In this document: one piece after another, positions 22,473-34,805 of the stretch
Layout: each line of letters opens with the position of its first letter
Numbering within the stretch: position 1 is the stretch's first letter
NCBI GenBank assembly: GCA_036362985.1
Contig: JAYGXS010000002.1
Location: 15,797,726 to 15,861,725, forward strand
Direction: 5' to 3'
Length of the DNA: 64,000 bases
DNA from: Ligula intestinalis
Lineage: Eukaryota > Platyhelminthes > Cestoda > Diphyllobothriidea > Diphyllobothriidae
Translations under genes and position numbers: made by a program
Notes under the pieces: model-generated
Databases searched by the model: none
Told to the model about the DNA's origin: nothing
The model's input: the letters and a program-made list of their open reading frames with translations, nothing else

Positions 22473-25250
22473 TCCTTTATACATTTCCCGTATCACTTGA
22501 GCATTTCGTCATTTTCTGGAAATTTTTTCATATTTCAGTCATCCTGCCACACAATAAAAAAGCGATAATTGGGTGTGTCTACAATCCTCCCAGTAACTCA
22601 AGTAATGTAATGCAGCTGTGTGAAATGTTTGAAAAAGTTGCAGAGACTCAATTCGATGTCAGAATAATTGTAGGTGATTTTAATCTGCCAGACATTGACT
22701 GGCATGCAAATACCTGTCCACCAAGATTTCAGAAATTGGTTGACACTATTAACTTTTCAAACATGTCACAACTGGTCAGTTCAGTGACCAGAAATGACAG
22801 CATATTAGATTTAATTTTTACAAGTGATGTCCACCCTCTTTTTATGAGTTTTCATCGTGATATTTTCACAAGTGACCACGCCTTAATTCACTGTTGGTTT
22901 CAAGTCTCTCTTTCTAAAAAGCCCGATGTAAAATGCAATAACCTCGACTTTGGTAACGTGAACCATGAATTAGTAAATGATTTCGTAAGTACCCTAGATT
23001 GGCATAGCATATTTTCAACTAACGATCCCTGCTTCTTCCAGGAGCTATTGCAAAACCTTACAGAAAATATTCAGGCTCTTACCCCACTTAAGATTTTTAA
23101 ATCAAATTCAACTTCGTCTACTGTGCCACATTTTCTCCAAAATAGACTTAAGAAATTACAAAAACAACTTAAGCATACGTCTAATAGCTCTTTATCATTT
23201 CACTTAAGAATAGCGCAAATATTTGAATTAGCGCTTAAAATAAGGCTTGCACGAGATAGGCGTAGAGAGGCCACAGCCGTAAGTGATGCGAATTCTTCCA
23301 GATCAGTTGCTCAAGTCTTCCCTCTTCGGTCGTCGGCTTAGCTTCAGAAAGTCATTCCACCCTTACTCAATGGCAACAATCATTTTGTTACAGAGGATTT
23401 GGAGAAAGCAGCATTGCTTAATTCATTTTTCGTCAAGTTCTTTACCATCGAAACTAGCCCCACTACTGTAATCCCCCTGCTGTGTGATTCAAATCTCAGT
23501 ACCCTTAATTTCTCACCCGCTTGTATTCAAAAAGAAATAAGTCGTCTTAAAAATTCACATTCGGTAGGAACTGATAACATTCCAAACTCACTCATCAAAC
23601 AATAAAGAGATTTCCCACCCTTACTGAGTAAGTTATTTTCAGTGTTTCTTGAGAATGACTACTGGAAAACTTCTATTATAATTCCCGTATTTAAATCTGG
23701 TTCCCGATCAGATATTCTCAATTATCACGGTGTTCATAAAACGCCCTCTCTGGCTAAACTCTTTGAAAAACTAATTGCCAAAAAAATTACAGATTTCTGC
23801 ATAAATAATAACATTCTCAGCTCCTCACAGCATGGCTTTTTACCGGACCGATCTTGTGAAACATGCCACATGTCTTTTCGAAATCTACTTACTTCTCTTC
23901 GTAATGATCATCTATCTGTGGTAGTTATCTATTTTGACCTTAGTAAAGCATTTGATAAAGTTCCTCATAGGAGGCTCCTAGCCAAACTAGAGGCTATAGG
24001 AGTTCGTAGTCCACTTACTGACTTTATCAGATCTTATCATTCAAATCGACAACAAAAGGCTTTAGTGGGATCCTCATACTCTACTCCTACCGCAATTTTG
24101 TGTGGTGTCCTTCAAGGTACCATGCTAGGTCCTCTGCTCTTCTTGCTTTCCATAAATGATATCTCATTGAGTGTTAAACACTCCCAATCTTATATTTATG
24201 CAGATGATCTCAAGTGTGTTTACTCCTTCTCTAACTCTACGGCTGCGAGATGCTTAGAACAAATTCATTCTGATCTGCACGCTCTTTCGGCGTGGAGCTC
24301 AACATGGCAGATGGAGTTCTCACCTTCTAAGTGCTGATATATGTGCTTTGGGCCTGAAAGGCTGCCCCAACCTGTTATTTTTCAAAGTTACCCAATGACT
24401 GAATGTTCCAGTATCAAGGACCTAGGATTAAGCTACACCAATAAATTAGACCTTTCTCCTCACGCCGATAGAATTACAGCCAAAGCCACACAGATTTGCG
24501 GCTTTATCTCTTATAATTTCTATCTTCCTGAAATGAAATTAAAACTTTATCGTATGCTCGTGCTCCCCATCTTAGAATACTGTTGCCCCTTTTTCGGTCT
24601 CATGAATGAAGGTACCCGTTCAAAAATTGAACAAATTCAAAAAAATTTCACACGAAAACTGCTGTATCCGACAGCTTCTAATACCTTATACTCAAATAGA
24701 TGTCAATTAACATAACTAAGGTTCCTTTGGGTCAGGAGATTGAAAGCAGGCTTTTGTCTTCTTTTTCGGCTTAATAATTGCAAAAATCTCCCCAGAACTT
24801 CTGTCATTACCCCCGTCAGCCGTCCCTACAACCTAAGAAACTCGGCACTTGCTATACCCCCTCCTGCATCTTCCTCAACTAAACGCTCTTTGTATTTTGC
24901 TTCCAGATATAGCTTTCTTTGGAATAACGTGCCAATCGAAATTAGGTCGTTAACTAGACTGTCTGCTTTCAAACAGAAACTGCACATTTATCTTAACACT
25001 GACTCTATTAACCTTCTATTCTCCTCATCTTTTCCGAGCAGCTTTCTCCATGACCCCGAGAAAGGACCATCGGGAATTTAGAAGATCCGCTTAAAACTAT
25101 TCTCTGCCTCGTGTCCCCCGAGAACCTAGATGTTTCCATTAAACAACGCTGAATCGAACGAAGCCACGTGGAAGTACTCAGTCTAAAATGCTGTAGTTTC
25201 GTTGAATACTCACCTTCATCAGACCACCCACACCTATTTCTGCTCTATAA
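22470..25250 (+). mobile_element. CR1-B copy 1, 5'-truncated CR1-type LINE
   Basis: The sequence is collinear with CR1-B copy 2 (28865-33238, opposite strand) from within the endonuclease to the 3' UTR. From 22562 to 25081 a single frame runs through VGDFNLPDIDWHAN, TSDHALIHCWF, YFDLSKAFDKVPHRRLLAK and YIYADDLKCVYSF to IWN-type C-terminal tail FLWNNVPIEIRSL. It is interrupted only by in-frame stops at 23339, 23603, 24335 and 24713. One further frameshift lies near 22535. The catalytic YADD box is intact. The 3' UTR ends in AATAATAATAAT at about 25250. Confidence 0.9.
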
Positions 25251-25251
25251 T

Positions 25252-26600
25252 AATAATAATAGGTTTATTATGCCAGTTTACAGGCAATTGTAAAGAGTTG
25301 GTAATGCACCTCTTGGGCGCCTTCCAAAACCTCGAAGACCGGAAAAAACCTAAAAAAAACTCCCTATGTTGCAGCCAGTATTGGTTTTGTTTCAGATTTT
25401 TTATTATGTCAATACTGGGCGAGATAATGAGTTTTTTTCAAGTGAAAAAAAACCTGCCTTCAAAGGTATGATACAAACGGAATAAATGTACAGTTGTAAG
25501 CTGAGTTGACTGATCAGCAGGAGAACTGTTTCATATCGTTTAAAAACATTAGTTCCAGACGGAGAGGGTTGGCACAAGAACACAGTGTTCTCAGTCTTCC
25601 TTCAATGATTGTCGGCAAAAGTTGCGCGCTATCGGCTGAAGGGTTAGCAGACTGCGGGCTGCTGCTTCAGCCGCATTATCTTCAGCATGAAGCCTGGCGG
25701 GGTTCAAAGTCCACGAACGCCTTCAGAGTAAAAGAGAGATTCCACCGAGTCAGCACCCAAAATTCGTGAATGTTGTCCTGAATGTAGAAAACTAGTTATA
25801 GCTCTCTTAAACATGGGGTAGTTTTGCTGGGTTTTAATACTTTTGGGCAGCTTATTCCAGATTGATATGGCGCTTACTGAAAAGAATTGCCGGTACTTAA
25901 CTGTGCGTGCCATAGGAAGAAATAAAAATACGTCTCGATGACTGGCGCGTCGAGAGTGCTCAAGCTGACTTATTGTACTGCGAGGATTAAAGGTTTGACC
26001 ATTCAAAAGTTTAATAGTGAAAATAGACCCTTCTGCAATCGACGAAGCTATAGGGGATCCAGCTTTATAAGTTCGTACCTTTGTTGGTAGGTTAAGTTAT
26101 GGTGTTCTGTAGTGAAAACTCTTCTAGTGAAGAAGCGCTGGACCGATTCTATTTTCTTCCGTTCACTAGTGCGCAGAAGACTGAATAAGGGCGAGCAGTA
26201 TTTAAGACTAGTTCTCACGTACATATTATAAAGGCTAGTTCTAACCTTGATAGTCTTAAAATTTCTAGGGATAAATTCGGTGGTTCGGTGTGCTTTCGAG
26301 ACTATCAGGGCACAGTGCTCTGACAAATTGAGACTATTAGAGTAGGATATGTCCAAATCCTTGACAACTCCTGGGACATTTAGTTCGTGGCCGTCAATGC
26401 TTAATTCCGGTTGATGATCGTCGCCAACAACCATAAGGGAACATTTGTGCCACGAAAGGGTGAGGCGCCATGTGCAACACCACTGGGCGAAGGCCTGAAG
26501 ATCCTTTTTTATCAGCTCGAGCACGATGTTGCGATCTGCCGGTTTATATCGATAAGCGACATTTAAATCACCAGCGTACATGAAGGGTCTGGTCAGCGTA
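25252..26600 (-). mobile_element. CR1-C, 3' part of another CR1-type LINE
   Basis: The minus strand encodes the RT C-terminal half in one frame from about 26600 to 26048: PFMYAGDLNVAYRYKPADRN, TWRLTLSWHKCSLMVVGD, DGHELNVPGVVKDLDISYS and SLYNMYVRTSLKYCSPLFS. After a break comes SAISIWNKLPKSIKTQQNYP (25704-26006), the usual CR1 C-terminal tail. The YADD box is mutated to YAGD, which removes a catalytic aspartate. The 3' tail ATAATAAACCTATTATTATT meets the tail of CR1-B copy 1 at 25250. Confidence 0.8.
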
Positions 26601-27165
26601 CATGAAGGGTCTACTACTATCATCCTAAGCAGTTTTTTCTCTTGCACACGTTTTGAACATGGAGGCCCGTTGAACACTGTCTCCATTTTCACTCTTTCTC
26701 CATGAACCCGAGAAAGGACCATCGGGAACTTAGAAGATCCGCTTGAAACTATTCTCTGCCTCGTGTCCCCCTAGAACCTAGATGTTTCCATTAACCACCG
26801 CTGAATCTAACGAAGCCACGTGGAAGTACTCAGTCTAAAATGCTGTAGTTTCGTTGAATACTCGCCTTCATCAGACCACCCACACCTATTTCTGCTCTAT
26901 TACTATCTTCCTAAGCAGTTTTTTCTCTTGCGCACTTTTTGAACATGGAGGCCCGCTGAACACTGTCTCCATTTTCACTGTAAGAGTTTTTTTACCTGCC
27001 ATAATTTTTCGTTTTTAGTTAAAAATTACCTGCAAAACATTGCTAAATGTTACCCCAAAAGGACAATTTCTGCTGACATTATTATGACTTTCTACGTCTA
27101 CTTGCACATATTGTCAAATTATTTTTTGAATTTTTATTATTTTCGAAATTAACTTTGTATAGATA
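26601..27165 (+). repeat. CR1-B 3' UTR piece flanked by repeats of an unknown segment X
   Basis: Segment X (containing TTTTGAACATGGAGGCCCG and CACTGTCTCCATTTTCACT) occurs at 26625-26692 and 26913-26980, and inverted at 28745-28825. Between the first two lies a 26693-26907 piece of the CR1-B 3' UTR. The block from 26693 to about 27150 is repeated in inverted orientation at 28620-29050, so an inverted duplication extends past the element boundary. Confidence 0.6.
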
Positions 27166-27209
27166 GTGCCGTATGGGCGCTGAAAAATATAAATTCCAAA
27201 TTCCAAAAA

Positions 27210-27990
27210 GAGGAATGGCTGGGCGTTTCTACGATTTCAATTGAATCAGGAGTAAGGTGAACAATTGAATATTTAGGTGAAATTTGCGTTGATCCAGAGG
27301 AATGTGGGCTACCTCAGCGAGAGGGCCAGCGTCAGATACAAGTTTGGTATTGTTGACGCAGAACTAGGATGCTCAATTGCTAATTTATATAAAACCCAAC
27401 GTTCTATTGGAGTTTTATCTCTGCATATGTAAAATATTGTTATCCTTTAAGTACTCTCTACTTCTACCACCGAAAACTGTTTCACGGGGATCAGCGGGTT
27501 TTTACTCCGCGATGGCAACCTTTTAACTTCTGCGACTTTAAAATTAAAGCCACAAGAGTGAAGAAACAGAAGGGCGGCGTTGAGGGATTTTATACTTTTA
27601 GAAATATTTTCAAAAGAAAATTTAGTGTTCTTTTTGCCGGTCAAATGTCTCAGTAGATACCACATTGACGAAAGGCTGTAGTTTATTATATTGCTCAAAA
27701 GTGAGTGAAGATACCTTTCCATCAAGGATGGCAACAAGGACCGTAAACAGACACCCATTTCGGTAATAAAACCTACTAAAATTGTCCGAAGCGTCCAGAT
27801 CAATTTTCTTAATGTTTAAGACGGGTTGATGTTTAGGATAGCTTACGTTACGGGTTAATTTGCGTGTGAATTTCGACTGAAGTTTCATATTGAATGAACA
27901 ATGTCAGTATTTTTAATAGAAAAAAAGAATAAGCGAAGAGGCTACGCAGGATTACATTTATCTCAAATGGTATATCGACTAATGCAAACT
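27210..27990 (-). mobile_element. CR1-B copy fragment with ORF1
   Basis: The minus strand matches the ORF1 and 5' UTR part of CR1-B copy 2. It reads KKIDLDASDNFSRFYYRNG, LFTVLVAILDGKVSSLTFEQ and, after frame changes, SCGFNFKVAEVKRLPSRSKN. It is a broken piece without ORF2. Confidence 0.75.
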
Positions 27991-28610
27991 AGTTGTTGCT
28001 GTAAATTGGGTAACTTATCAAATTTTCCGCTCTATTTTCTGTCGCCAGGTTTGGTGGTAGGGATATGAATGGCAAACTCACAGACCATTATTTCGTCTGA
28101 TTGAGTCGTCCGACGTCGAAGGTCCTCCAGGAATCTAGAGGCCGAATGAACCAAGGTAGTCGAGTTGCCTTGGAAGAATTTCAGTTTTACACACATCAAT
28201 TTTGCCAAATTTTAAATAGGGCTGCCTTTAAGGGGAACGATTGGCCAAAAGGGACTTAAATCACCAGCATGCATAATCTACCAAACTACAAGCAATCAGA
28301 AACGTCGTTGACAAAAAGGCAAAATCAGAGCAGGCCAAGTACGTTACCATGAATACCTCCACATCTCACATGTGTGGGGTTGGAAATTATATCCGAGATT
28401 TTCAATCATTTTTTGCGAGCATTCACCTAGGAGGATCTTAAAGTCAGAGGCTTGTAACCTATTTCAAAAGTGGCAAATTTCAGGAGGAGGATGAGTTGGA
28501 TGAAGAGGAGATGGATGCGGAGGAGGATTTGGAATTTAGTTTTTCAGCGCCGGTAGGGCATTATCTGTAAAAAGTTAAATTCTAAAAAATTAAAATTCAA
28601 AAAATAAAAT
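27991..28610. other. Intervening stretch, nothing recognised
   Basis: No protein motif was seen. A GAGGAG-rich tract lies at about 28480-28530, the complement-style counterpart of the TCC tract next to CR1-B copy 1. Confidence 0.4.
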
Positions 28611-29009
28611 TTCAAAATTTGTGCAAGTAGACGTAGAAAGTCGCAATATATTCAGCTGAAATTGTCCTTTTGGGGCAACATTTAACAATTTTTTGCAGGT
28701 AATTTTGAACTAAAAACGAAAACTTATAGCAGTTAAAAAAACTCTTACAGTGAAAATGGAGACAGTGTTTAACGGGCCTCCATGTTCAAAAAGTGTGCAA
28801 GCGAAAAAGACTGCTTAGAAAGATAGTAGTAGGAGCATTGTAGTAGAGCATAAATAGGTATGGTTGGTCTGAAGAACGTGAGTAGTCAACGAAACTGCAG
28901 CATTTTAGACTGAGTACTTCCACGTGGCTTCGTTCGATTCAGCGGTGTTTAATGGAAACATCTAGGTTCTCGGGGGACACGAGGCAGAGAATAGTTTCAA
29001 GCGGAGCTT

Positions 29010-30565
29010 CTAAATTCCCGCTGGTCCTTTCTCGGGGTCATGGAGAAAGCTGCTCGGAAAAGATGAGGAGAATAGAAGGTTAATAGAGTCAGTGTTAAGA
29101 TAAATGTGCAGTTTCTGTTTGAAAGCAGACAGTCTAGTTAACGACCTAATTTCGATTGGCAAGTTATTCCAAAGAAAGCTATATCTGGAAGCAAAAAACA
29201 GAGAGCTTTTACATGAGGAAGATGCAGGATATGCTATAAAAAATGCCAAGTTTCTTAGGTTGTAGGGACGGCTGACGGGGGTAATGACAGAAGTTCTGGG
29301 GATATTTGTGCTATTATTAGGCCGAAAAAGGAGACAAAAGCCTGATTTCAATCTCCTAACCAAAAGGAACTTTAGTTTCTTTAATTGACATCTATTTGTG
29401 TAACAAGTATTAGAAGCTGTTGGACACAACAGTTTTTGTGTGAAATTTTTTTGAATTTGTTCAATTTTTGAACGGCTAACTTCATTCATTAGACCGAAAA
29501 AGGGGCAACAGTATTCTAAGATGGGGAGCACGAGCATACGATAAAGTCTTAATTTCATTTCAGGAAGGTTGAAATTATAAGGAATAAAGCCGCAAATCTG
29601 TGTGGCTTTGGCTGTAGTTCTATCGGCATGAGGAGAAAGGTCTAATTTATTGGTGTAGCTTAATCCTAGGTCCTTGATACTGGAACATTCAGTCATTGGG
29701 TAACCTTGAAAAATAACAGGTTGTGGCAGCCTTTCAGGCCCAAAGCACATATATCAGCACTTAGAAGGTGAGAAATCAATCTGTCATGTTGAGCTCGACG
29801 CCGAAAGAGCGTGCAGATTAGAATGAATTTGTTCTAAGCATCTCGCGGCCGTAGAGTTAGAGAAGGAGTAAACACACTTGAGATAATCTGCATAAATATA
29901 AGATTGGGAGTGTTTCACACTCAATGAGATATTATTCAAGCAAAGCAAGAAGAGCAGAGGACCTAGCACGGTACCTTAAAGGACACCACTCAAAATTGTA
30001 TGAGGATCCCACTAAGACCTTTTGTTGTCGATTTGACAGATAAGATCTGATGAAGTCAGTAAGAGGACTACGAAATATTATAGCCCCTAGTTTGGCTAGG
30101 AGCCTCCTATGAGGAACTTTATCAAATGCTTTACTAAGGTCGAAATAGATAAATACCACAGATAGATGATAATTTCCAAGAGAAGTAAGTAGATTTAGGA
30201 AAGACATTTGGCATGTTTCACAAGATCGGTCTGGTAAAGAGCCATGCTGTGAGTAGCTGAGAATGTTACTGTTTATGCACAAATCTGTAATTTTATGGCA
30301 ATTAATATTTAAAGAGTTTAGCCAGAGAGGGCATTTTATGAACACCGCGATAATTGTGAATATCTGATCGGGAACCAGATTTAAAAACGGGAATTATAGT
30401 AGAAGTTTTCCAGTAGTGTGGGAAAAATCCATTCTCAAGAAACACTGAAAATAACTTACTCAGTAAAGGTGGGAAATATCTTAATTGGTTGACGATTGAG
30501 TTTTGAATGTTATCAGTTCCTACCGAATGTGAATTTTTAAGACGACTTATTTCTTTTAAATACAA
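29010..30565 (-). pseudogene. CR1-B ORF2, reverse transcriptase part, frameshifted
   Basis: RT blocks appear in order but in three frames: ISRLKNSHSVGTDNIQN and TSTIIPVFKSGSRSDIHNY (30565-30302), YFDLSKAFDKVPHRRLLAK (30345-29932), then SQSYIYADYLKCVYSF and KDLGLSYTNKLDLS to FLWNNLPIEIRSL (29969-29010). The YADD box reads YADY, losing a catalytic aspartate. The C-terminal 246 codons form one open frame. Confidence 0.85.
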
Positions 30566-30570
30566 GTGGG

Positions 30571-32127
30571 TTAGAATTTAAGGGTACAAAGATTTGAATC
30601 ACACAGCAGGGGGACTATAGGAGTAAGGCTAGTTTCAATGGTAAAGAACTTGGTGAAAAATGAATTAAGCAATGCTGCTTTCTCCAAATCCTCTGTAAAA
30701 AAATGATTGTTGCTATTCAATAAGGGGGGAAAGACTTTCTGAGGCCTAGCCGACGACCGAAGAGGGAAGACTTGAGCAACTGATCTGGAAGAATTCGCAT
30801 CACTTACGGCTGTGGCCTCTCTACGCCTATCTCGTGCAAGCCTTATTTTAAGCGCTAATTCAAATATTTTCGCTATTCTTAAGTGAAATGATAAAGAGCT
30901 ATTAGACGTATCCTGAAGTTGTTTTTGTAATTTCTTAAGTCTATTTTGGCGAAAATGTGGCACAGTAGACGAAGTTGAATTTGATTTAAAAATCTTAAGT
31001 GGGGTAAGAGCCTGAATATTTTCTGTAAGGTTTTGCAATAGCTCCTGGAAGAAGCAGGGATCGTTAGTTGAAAATATGCTATGCCAATCTAGGGTACTTA
31101 CGAAATCATTTACTAATTCATGGTTCACGTTACCAAAGTCGAGGTTATTGCATTTTACATCGGGCTTTTTAGAAAGAGAGACTTGAAACCAACAGTGAAT
31201 TAAGGCGTGGTCACTTGTGAAAATATCACGATGAAAACTCATAAAAAGAGGGTGGACATCACTTGTAAAAATTAAATCTAATATGCTGTCATTTCTGGTC
31301 ACTGAACTGACCAGTTGTGACATGTTTGAAAAGTTAATAGTGTCAACCAATTTCTGAAATCTTGGTGGACAGGTATTTGCATGCCAGTCAATGTCTGGCA
31401 GATTAAAATCACCTACAATTATTCTGACATCGAATTGAGTCTCTGCAACTTTTTCAAACATTTCACACAGCTGCATTACATTACTTGAGTTACTGGGAGG
31501 ATTGTAGACACACCCAATTATCGCTTTTTTATTGTGTGGCAGGATGACTGAAATAAGACAAAAATTTCCAGAAAATGACGAAATGCTCAGGTGATACGGG
31601 AAATGTACAAAGGATGATTTAATATAAAAAAGGCAACCACCGCCACGCTTTTCAATGCGGTCTTGTCTGTACAAACTATAATTATCTATGGCGAGTATCG
31701 AGTCAGAAATAAGAGAGTGTGTCCAAGATTCAGTGACACAGAGCACATCTGGATCAAGCTCAAACGCTACTGTTTTAAGTTCTGTCATCTTATTAACAAC
31801 TGATCTCGCATTGAGTGAGACTTTAATGAGCGTATCGTTCAGATTCAGGTTACGCTCGTCAGTATTTATAAAAAAAGGAAAACTTGGTGGTGGAAAGGGA
31901 AACGGCATGGAAGAAACAAAAGGCGGAAAGCAAATTGGCCCTGGTCTACAGTTTGTCAAGTAATTATTATCAAATGAACGGTGCACATTGTAGAAAGGCA
32001 TATTAGAGGGGGCTCCATAGAAAGGGCGGCTGAAGTGTGGCATGGGAAAACCAGGAGGGGGCATAAATATTGGATTTTGAGGCATTTTATCCAAATTTGA
32101 CAGAAAATTTGCCTTCGAAAATTGCAT
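30571..32127 (-). CDS. CR1-B ORF2, N-terminal part with APE endonuclease (open, 518 codons)
   Basis: A proline/phenylalanine-rich leader (residues ~15-90) is followed by an apurinic endonuclease: KVSLNARSVVNKM, VLCVTESWTHSLISD, RIEKRGGGCLFYIK, IIGCVYNPPSNSS, VGDFNLPDIDW and TSDHALIHCWF. All expected catalytic blocks are present. The frame then enters the RT linker and stops at 30571 through a frameshift; the next RT blocks appear in another frame from 30565. The endonuclease would make the first-strand nick for target-primed insertion. Confidence 0.85.
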   Translation of the reverse strand: MQFSKANFLSNLDKMPQNPIFMPPPGFPMPHFSRPFYGAPSNMPFYNVHRSFDNNYLTNCRPGPICFPPFVSSMPFPFPPPSFPFFINTDERNLNLNDTLIKVSLNARSVVNKMTELKTVAFELDPDVLCVTESWTHSLISDSILAIDNYSLYRQDRIEKRGGGCLFYIKSSFVHFPYHLSISSFSGNFCLISVILPHNKKAIIGCVYNPPSNSSNVMQLCEMFEKVAETQFDVRIIVGDFNLPDIDWHANTCPPRFQKLVDTINFSNMSQLVSSVTRNDSILDLIFTSDVHPLFMSFHRDIFTSDHALIHCWFQVSLSKKPDVKCNNLDFGNVNHELVNDFVSTLDWHSIFSTNDPCFFQELLQNLTENIQALTPLKIFKSNSTSSTVPHFRQNRLKKLQKQLQDTSNSSLSFHLRIAKIFELALKIRLARDRRREATAVSDANSSRSVAQVFPLRSSARPQKVFPPLLNSNNHFFTEDLEKAALLNSFFTKFFTIETSLTPIVPLLCDSNLCTLKF

Positions 32128-32163
32128 GACTTGTTTTGAAAACCTGTTAATTTTATAAGTTGG

Positions 32164-33066
32164 CTAAATTAGTTGGGGATGTTGATGAGATTTGGGGATA
32201 GGAAAAGCGCTAGCTTGAGCGGTTGGATCTTTGTTAGATACTGAGTTATTATCGGTAATCATATTGCCGAATTTGAAAACTGACGTAGATTTACTAGGGG
32301 CGTTCATAGGTTTATCGGAATTTAAAGCTATCACAGACGTGGTTGGCTTCGAAGGAGAACAACTTGACGAGGCTACAATCTCACTCGAATCACGAGTAAG
32401 GTGAATGGGAGAAGTATCAGGGGAAACTGACATAGACCCAGAGGCATGTGGGCTTACCTGAGCGGGAGGGCCGGCCTCAGAGACAACTTTTGGTTTTGTT
32501 GAAACGGAGCCAGTGTTCTCATTTGCTACTTTAGATAAAACCCGACGCTCCATTGGCGTTTTATCCCTGCATATGTAAAGTTTATTTTCCTTTAAATAGT
32601 TGGCTGACCGCTCATGTTGAGAGAATATAAGGTCTACTTCTATCGCCGAAAAAAGTTTTACGAGAATCGGCGGGTTTTTACTTCGGGATGAGAGTCTTTT
32701 AGCTTCTGCAACTTTAAAATTAAAGCCACAAGAGTAAAGAAACTGAACAGCAACATCTATAGGTTGTTTATCTTTCGAAGCATTTTTCAAAAGAAAATTA
32801 AAATTCCTTTTTTGCCGATCACGGATCTCAGTAGACACCATATTGACGAAAGGCTCTAGTTTCTCAAATTGCTGAGAAGTGAGCGTAGATACCTTTCCAT
32901 CAAAGATGGCACCAAGGACCGTAAACAGGCAAGCATATTGGTTATAAAGCTCACTAAAGTTGTCTAAAGCATCAATATCAAGTTTCTGCATGCTTAAGAT
33001 GGGTTTATCGTTAGGAGAATTGGTATTCCGGGTTGATTTACGTCTCAGTTGTGGCTTGGGTATCAT
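32164..33066 (-). CDS. CR1-B ORF1 protein
   Basis: The open frame extends from 33117, but the likely start is MIPKPQLRRKS at 33066, at the family 5' UTR boundary seen in the 27210 fragment. It gives about 300 residues. The region VAVQFLYSCGFNFKVAEAKR to ERSANYLKENKLYICRDKTP resembles the RRM-like domain of CR1/Jockey ORF1 proteins, which bind element RNA. A low-complexity serine/proline-rich tail follows. The frame is intact, and ORF2 begins about 37 bases downstream, the usual arrangement. Confidence 0.75.
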   Translation of the reverse strand: MIPKPQLRRKSTRNTNSPNDKPILSMQKLDIDALDNFSELYNQYACLFTVLGAIFDGKVSTLTSQQFEKLEPFVNMVSTEIRDRQKRNFNFLLKNASKDKQPIDVAVQFLYSCGFNFKVAEAKRLSSRSKNPPILVKLFSAIEVDLIFSQHERSANYLKENKLYICRDKTPMERRVLSKVANENTGSVSTKPKVVSEAGPPAQVSPHASGSMSVSPDTSPIHLTRDSSEIVASSSCSPSKPTTSVIALNSDKPMNAPSKSTSVFKFGNMITDNNSVSNKDPTAQASAFPIPKSHQHPQLI

Positions 33067-33244
33067 ATTGAATAGAAAGTGAGTGATAGGATATGTTCTA
33101 AGCAAAGTTATGCACAAAATTTCGACAGAAAATTTGAATTACCGAAGAGGCTACGCAGGATTAAAATTATCTCTTATAGTATATCGAGTAATACAAACTA
33201 TTTCTTGCTGGAAATTGATAAAGTACCAAATTTTTAGATATTAT

Positions 33245-34804
33245 TCAGTATTTACGCCCGTAAAAGCTTTAAAATCGGGTAAAACTAAGAATACCCTTAC
33301 CCAATCTAAGTCCGCTGTCAAATTCGGCAATTTGATTACTACTAACACTTCAGCATCTAGAACAGACGCAAACACCCAAGCTAGCACTTTTCTCTACCCC
33401 AAAACTTTCCAACGTTCCTAAATAATTAACTCAGCTGATAATATCAACAGTTTTTCAAAACGATTCATACCATTTTCAACGGAAAATTTTCCAACAAATC
33501 ATGTTAAAATGCCTCGAAATCTAATTTGTATGCCCCCTTCAATTTTTCCCATGTCAAAATCTAGCCCTCCTTTCAATGGATTCCCTCCAAATATGCCTTT
33601 CTAGGATAGTCATAGTTCATTTAACAATAACTACTCGAAAAATTGTAGACCAAGATTAATTTGTGTTTAACCTTTTATTCCCCTCCGCCCCTGCAGTTTC
33701 CCATTCCGCCACCAAGATTTCCTTTTTTAAAAATACTGACAAGCGTAACCTGCATCGCAGGCAACCACTTAGTGAAGTCTCACTCAATTCGAAATAAGTT
33801 GTTAATAAGATGGTTGAGCATAAAACAAACGTTTTTGTGTTTCAGCCAGATGTGCTCTGTGTCACCGAATCTTGGGCTCACTCTCATATTTCTGATTCGA
33901 TGCCTGCTATCGAAAATTATAGTTTGTACTGCCAAGACCGCATTGAAAAACGTAGCGGTGGTTGCCTTCTTTACATTATATAATCTTCTGTACATTACCA
34001 GTATCACTTTAGCATTTCGTCGCTTTCTGTAAATTGTTGCTTTATTTCAGTTATCCTAACGCACAATAAAAAAACGGTAATTGGCGGTGTCTATAATCCC
34101 TATGTAATTCAGGCAATGAAATTCAGCTCTGTAAAATGTTCAAAAAAGTTTCAGGGACTTAATTTGATGTCAAAATAATCGTACTTGATTTTAATCTGCC
34201 AGACATTGACTGGCATGCAAATACCTGTCCGCCAAAACTTAAGAAATTGCTCGATACTATTAACTTTTCAAACATGTCACAACTGTTTAGTTCAGTGACT
34301 AGAAATGACAACATATAAGGTTAAAGTTTTACAAATGACGCCCACCGCTTTTCATGAATTTTCATCGTGATCATTTTACAGGTCTAACGAACTCATTCCC
34401 TGTTGTTTTCCGGTCTCCTTCTCTAAAACCAACGAGCTATGATATTATAACGTTGACTTTTCTAACGTGAACCATGAATTAATTAATGATTTCGTAAGCA
34501 TTCTAGACTCGCATAGCATACTTTCCACGAACGATACCCACTTTTTACAGGACCTATTTCAAAGCCTTAGAGAAAATTTTGAGGCTTGTATCCTAATGAG
34601 TATTTTTAAATCAAATTCAGCTTCTTCAACTGTGCCACATTTTCTCAGAAATAGACGTTTAAATTACGAAAACAACTTAAGGATTCTTGTAATAGCTCTT
34701 TCGAAAATTACTTAAGGATAGCGCAAATAGTTGAATCAGCGCTTAAAATAAGACTTGCACGAGCTAGGTTCAGAGAGTCTTTAGCATTAATTGATGCTGA
34801 TTGA
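33245..34804 (+). mobile_element. CR1-B copy 3, left part, strongly decayed
   Basis: The end of ORF1 (KSAVKFGNLITTNTSASRTD, 33254-33420) is followed by ORF2 remnants. These include DVLCVTESW-like, DFNLPDIDWHANTCPP-like and SNSASSTVPHFLRNRR-like stretches in several frames with many stops. The copy breaks off at about 34804 and resumes at 37068 with TTGCTCAAGTCTTCC, so a nested insertion of about 2.26 kb splits it. Confidence 0.8.
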
Positions 34805-34805
34805 A

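Larger units (their letters stand above)
28865..33238 (-). mobile_element. CR1-B copy 2, essentially full-length two-ORF LINE
   Basis: About 4.4 kb from a 5' UTR near 33238 through ORF1 (33066-32164) and ORF2 (32127-29010) to the 3' UTR at about 28865. ORF2 has an intact endonuclease but frameshifts through the RT, and its YADD box reads YADY, so the copy is dead. Its arms are inverted relative to copy 1, so the pair can form a ~2.7 kb inverted repeat. Confidence 0.9.
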
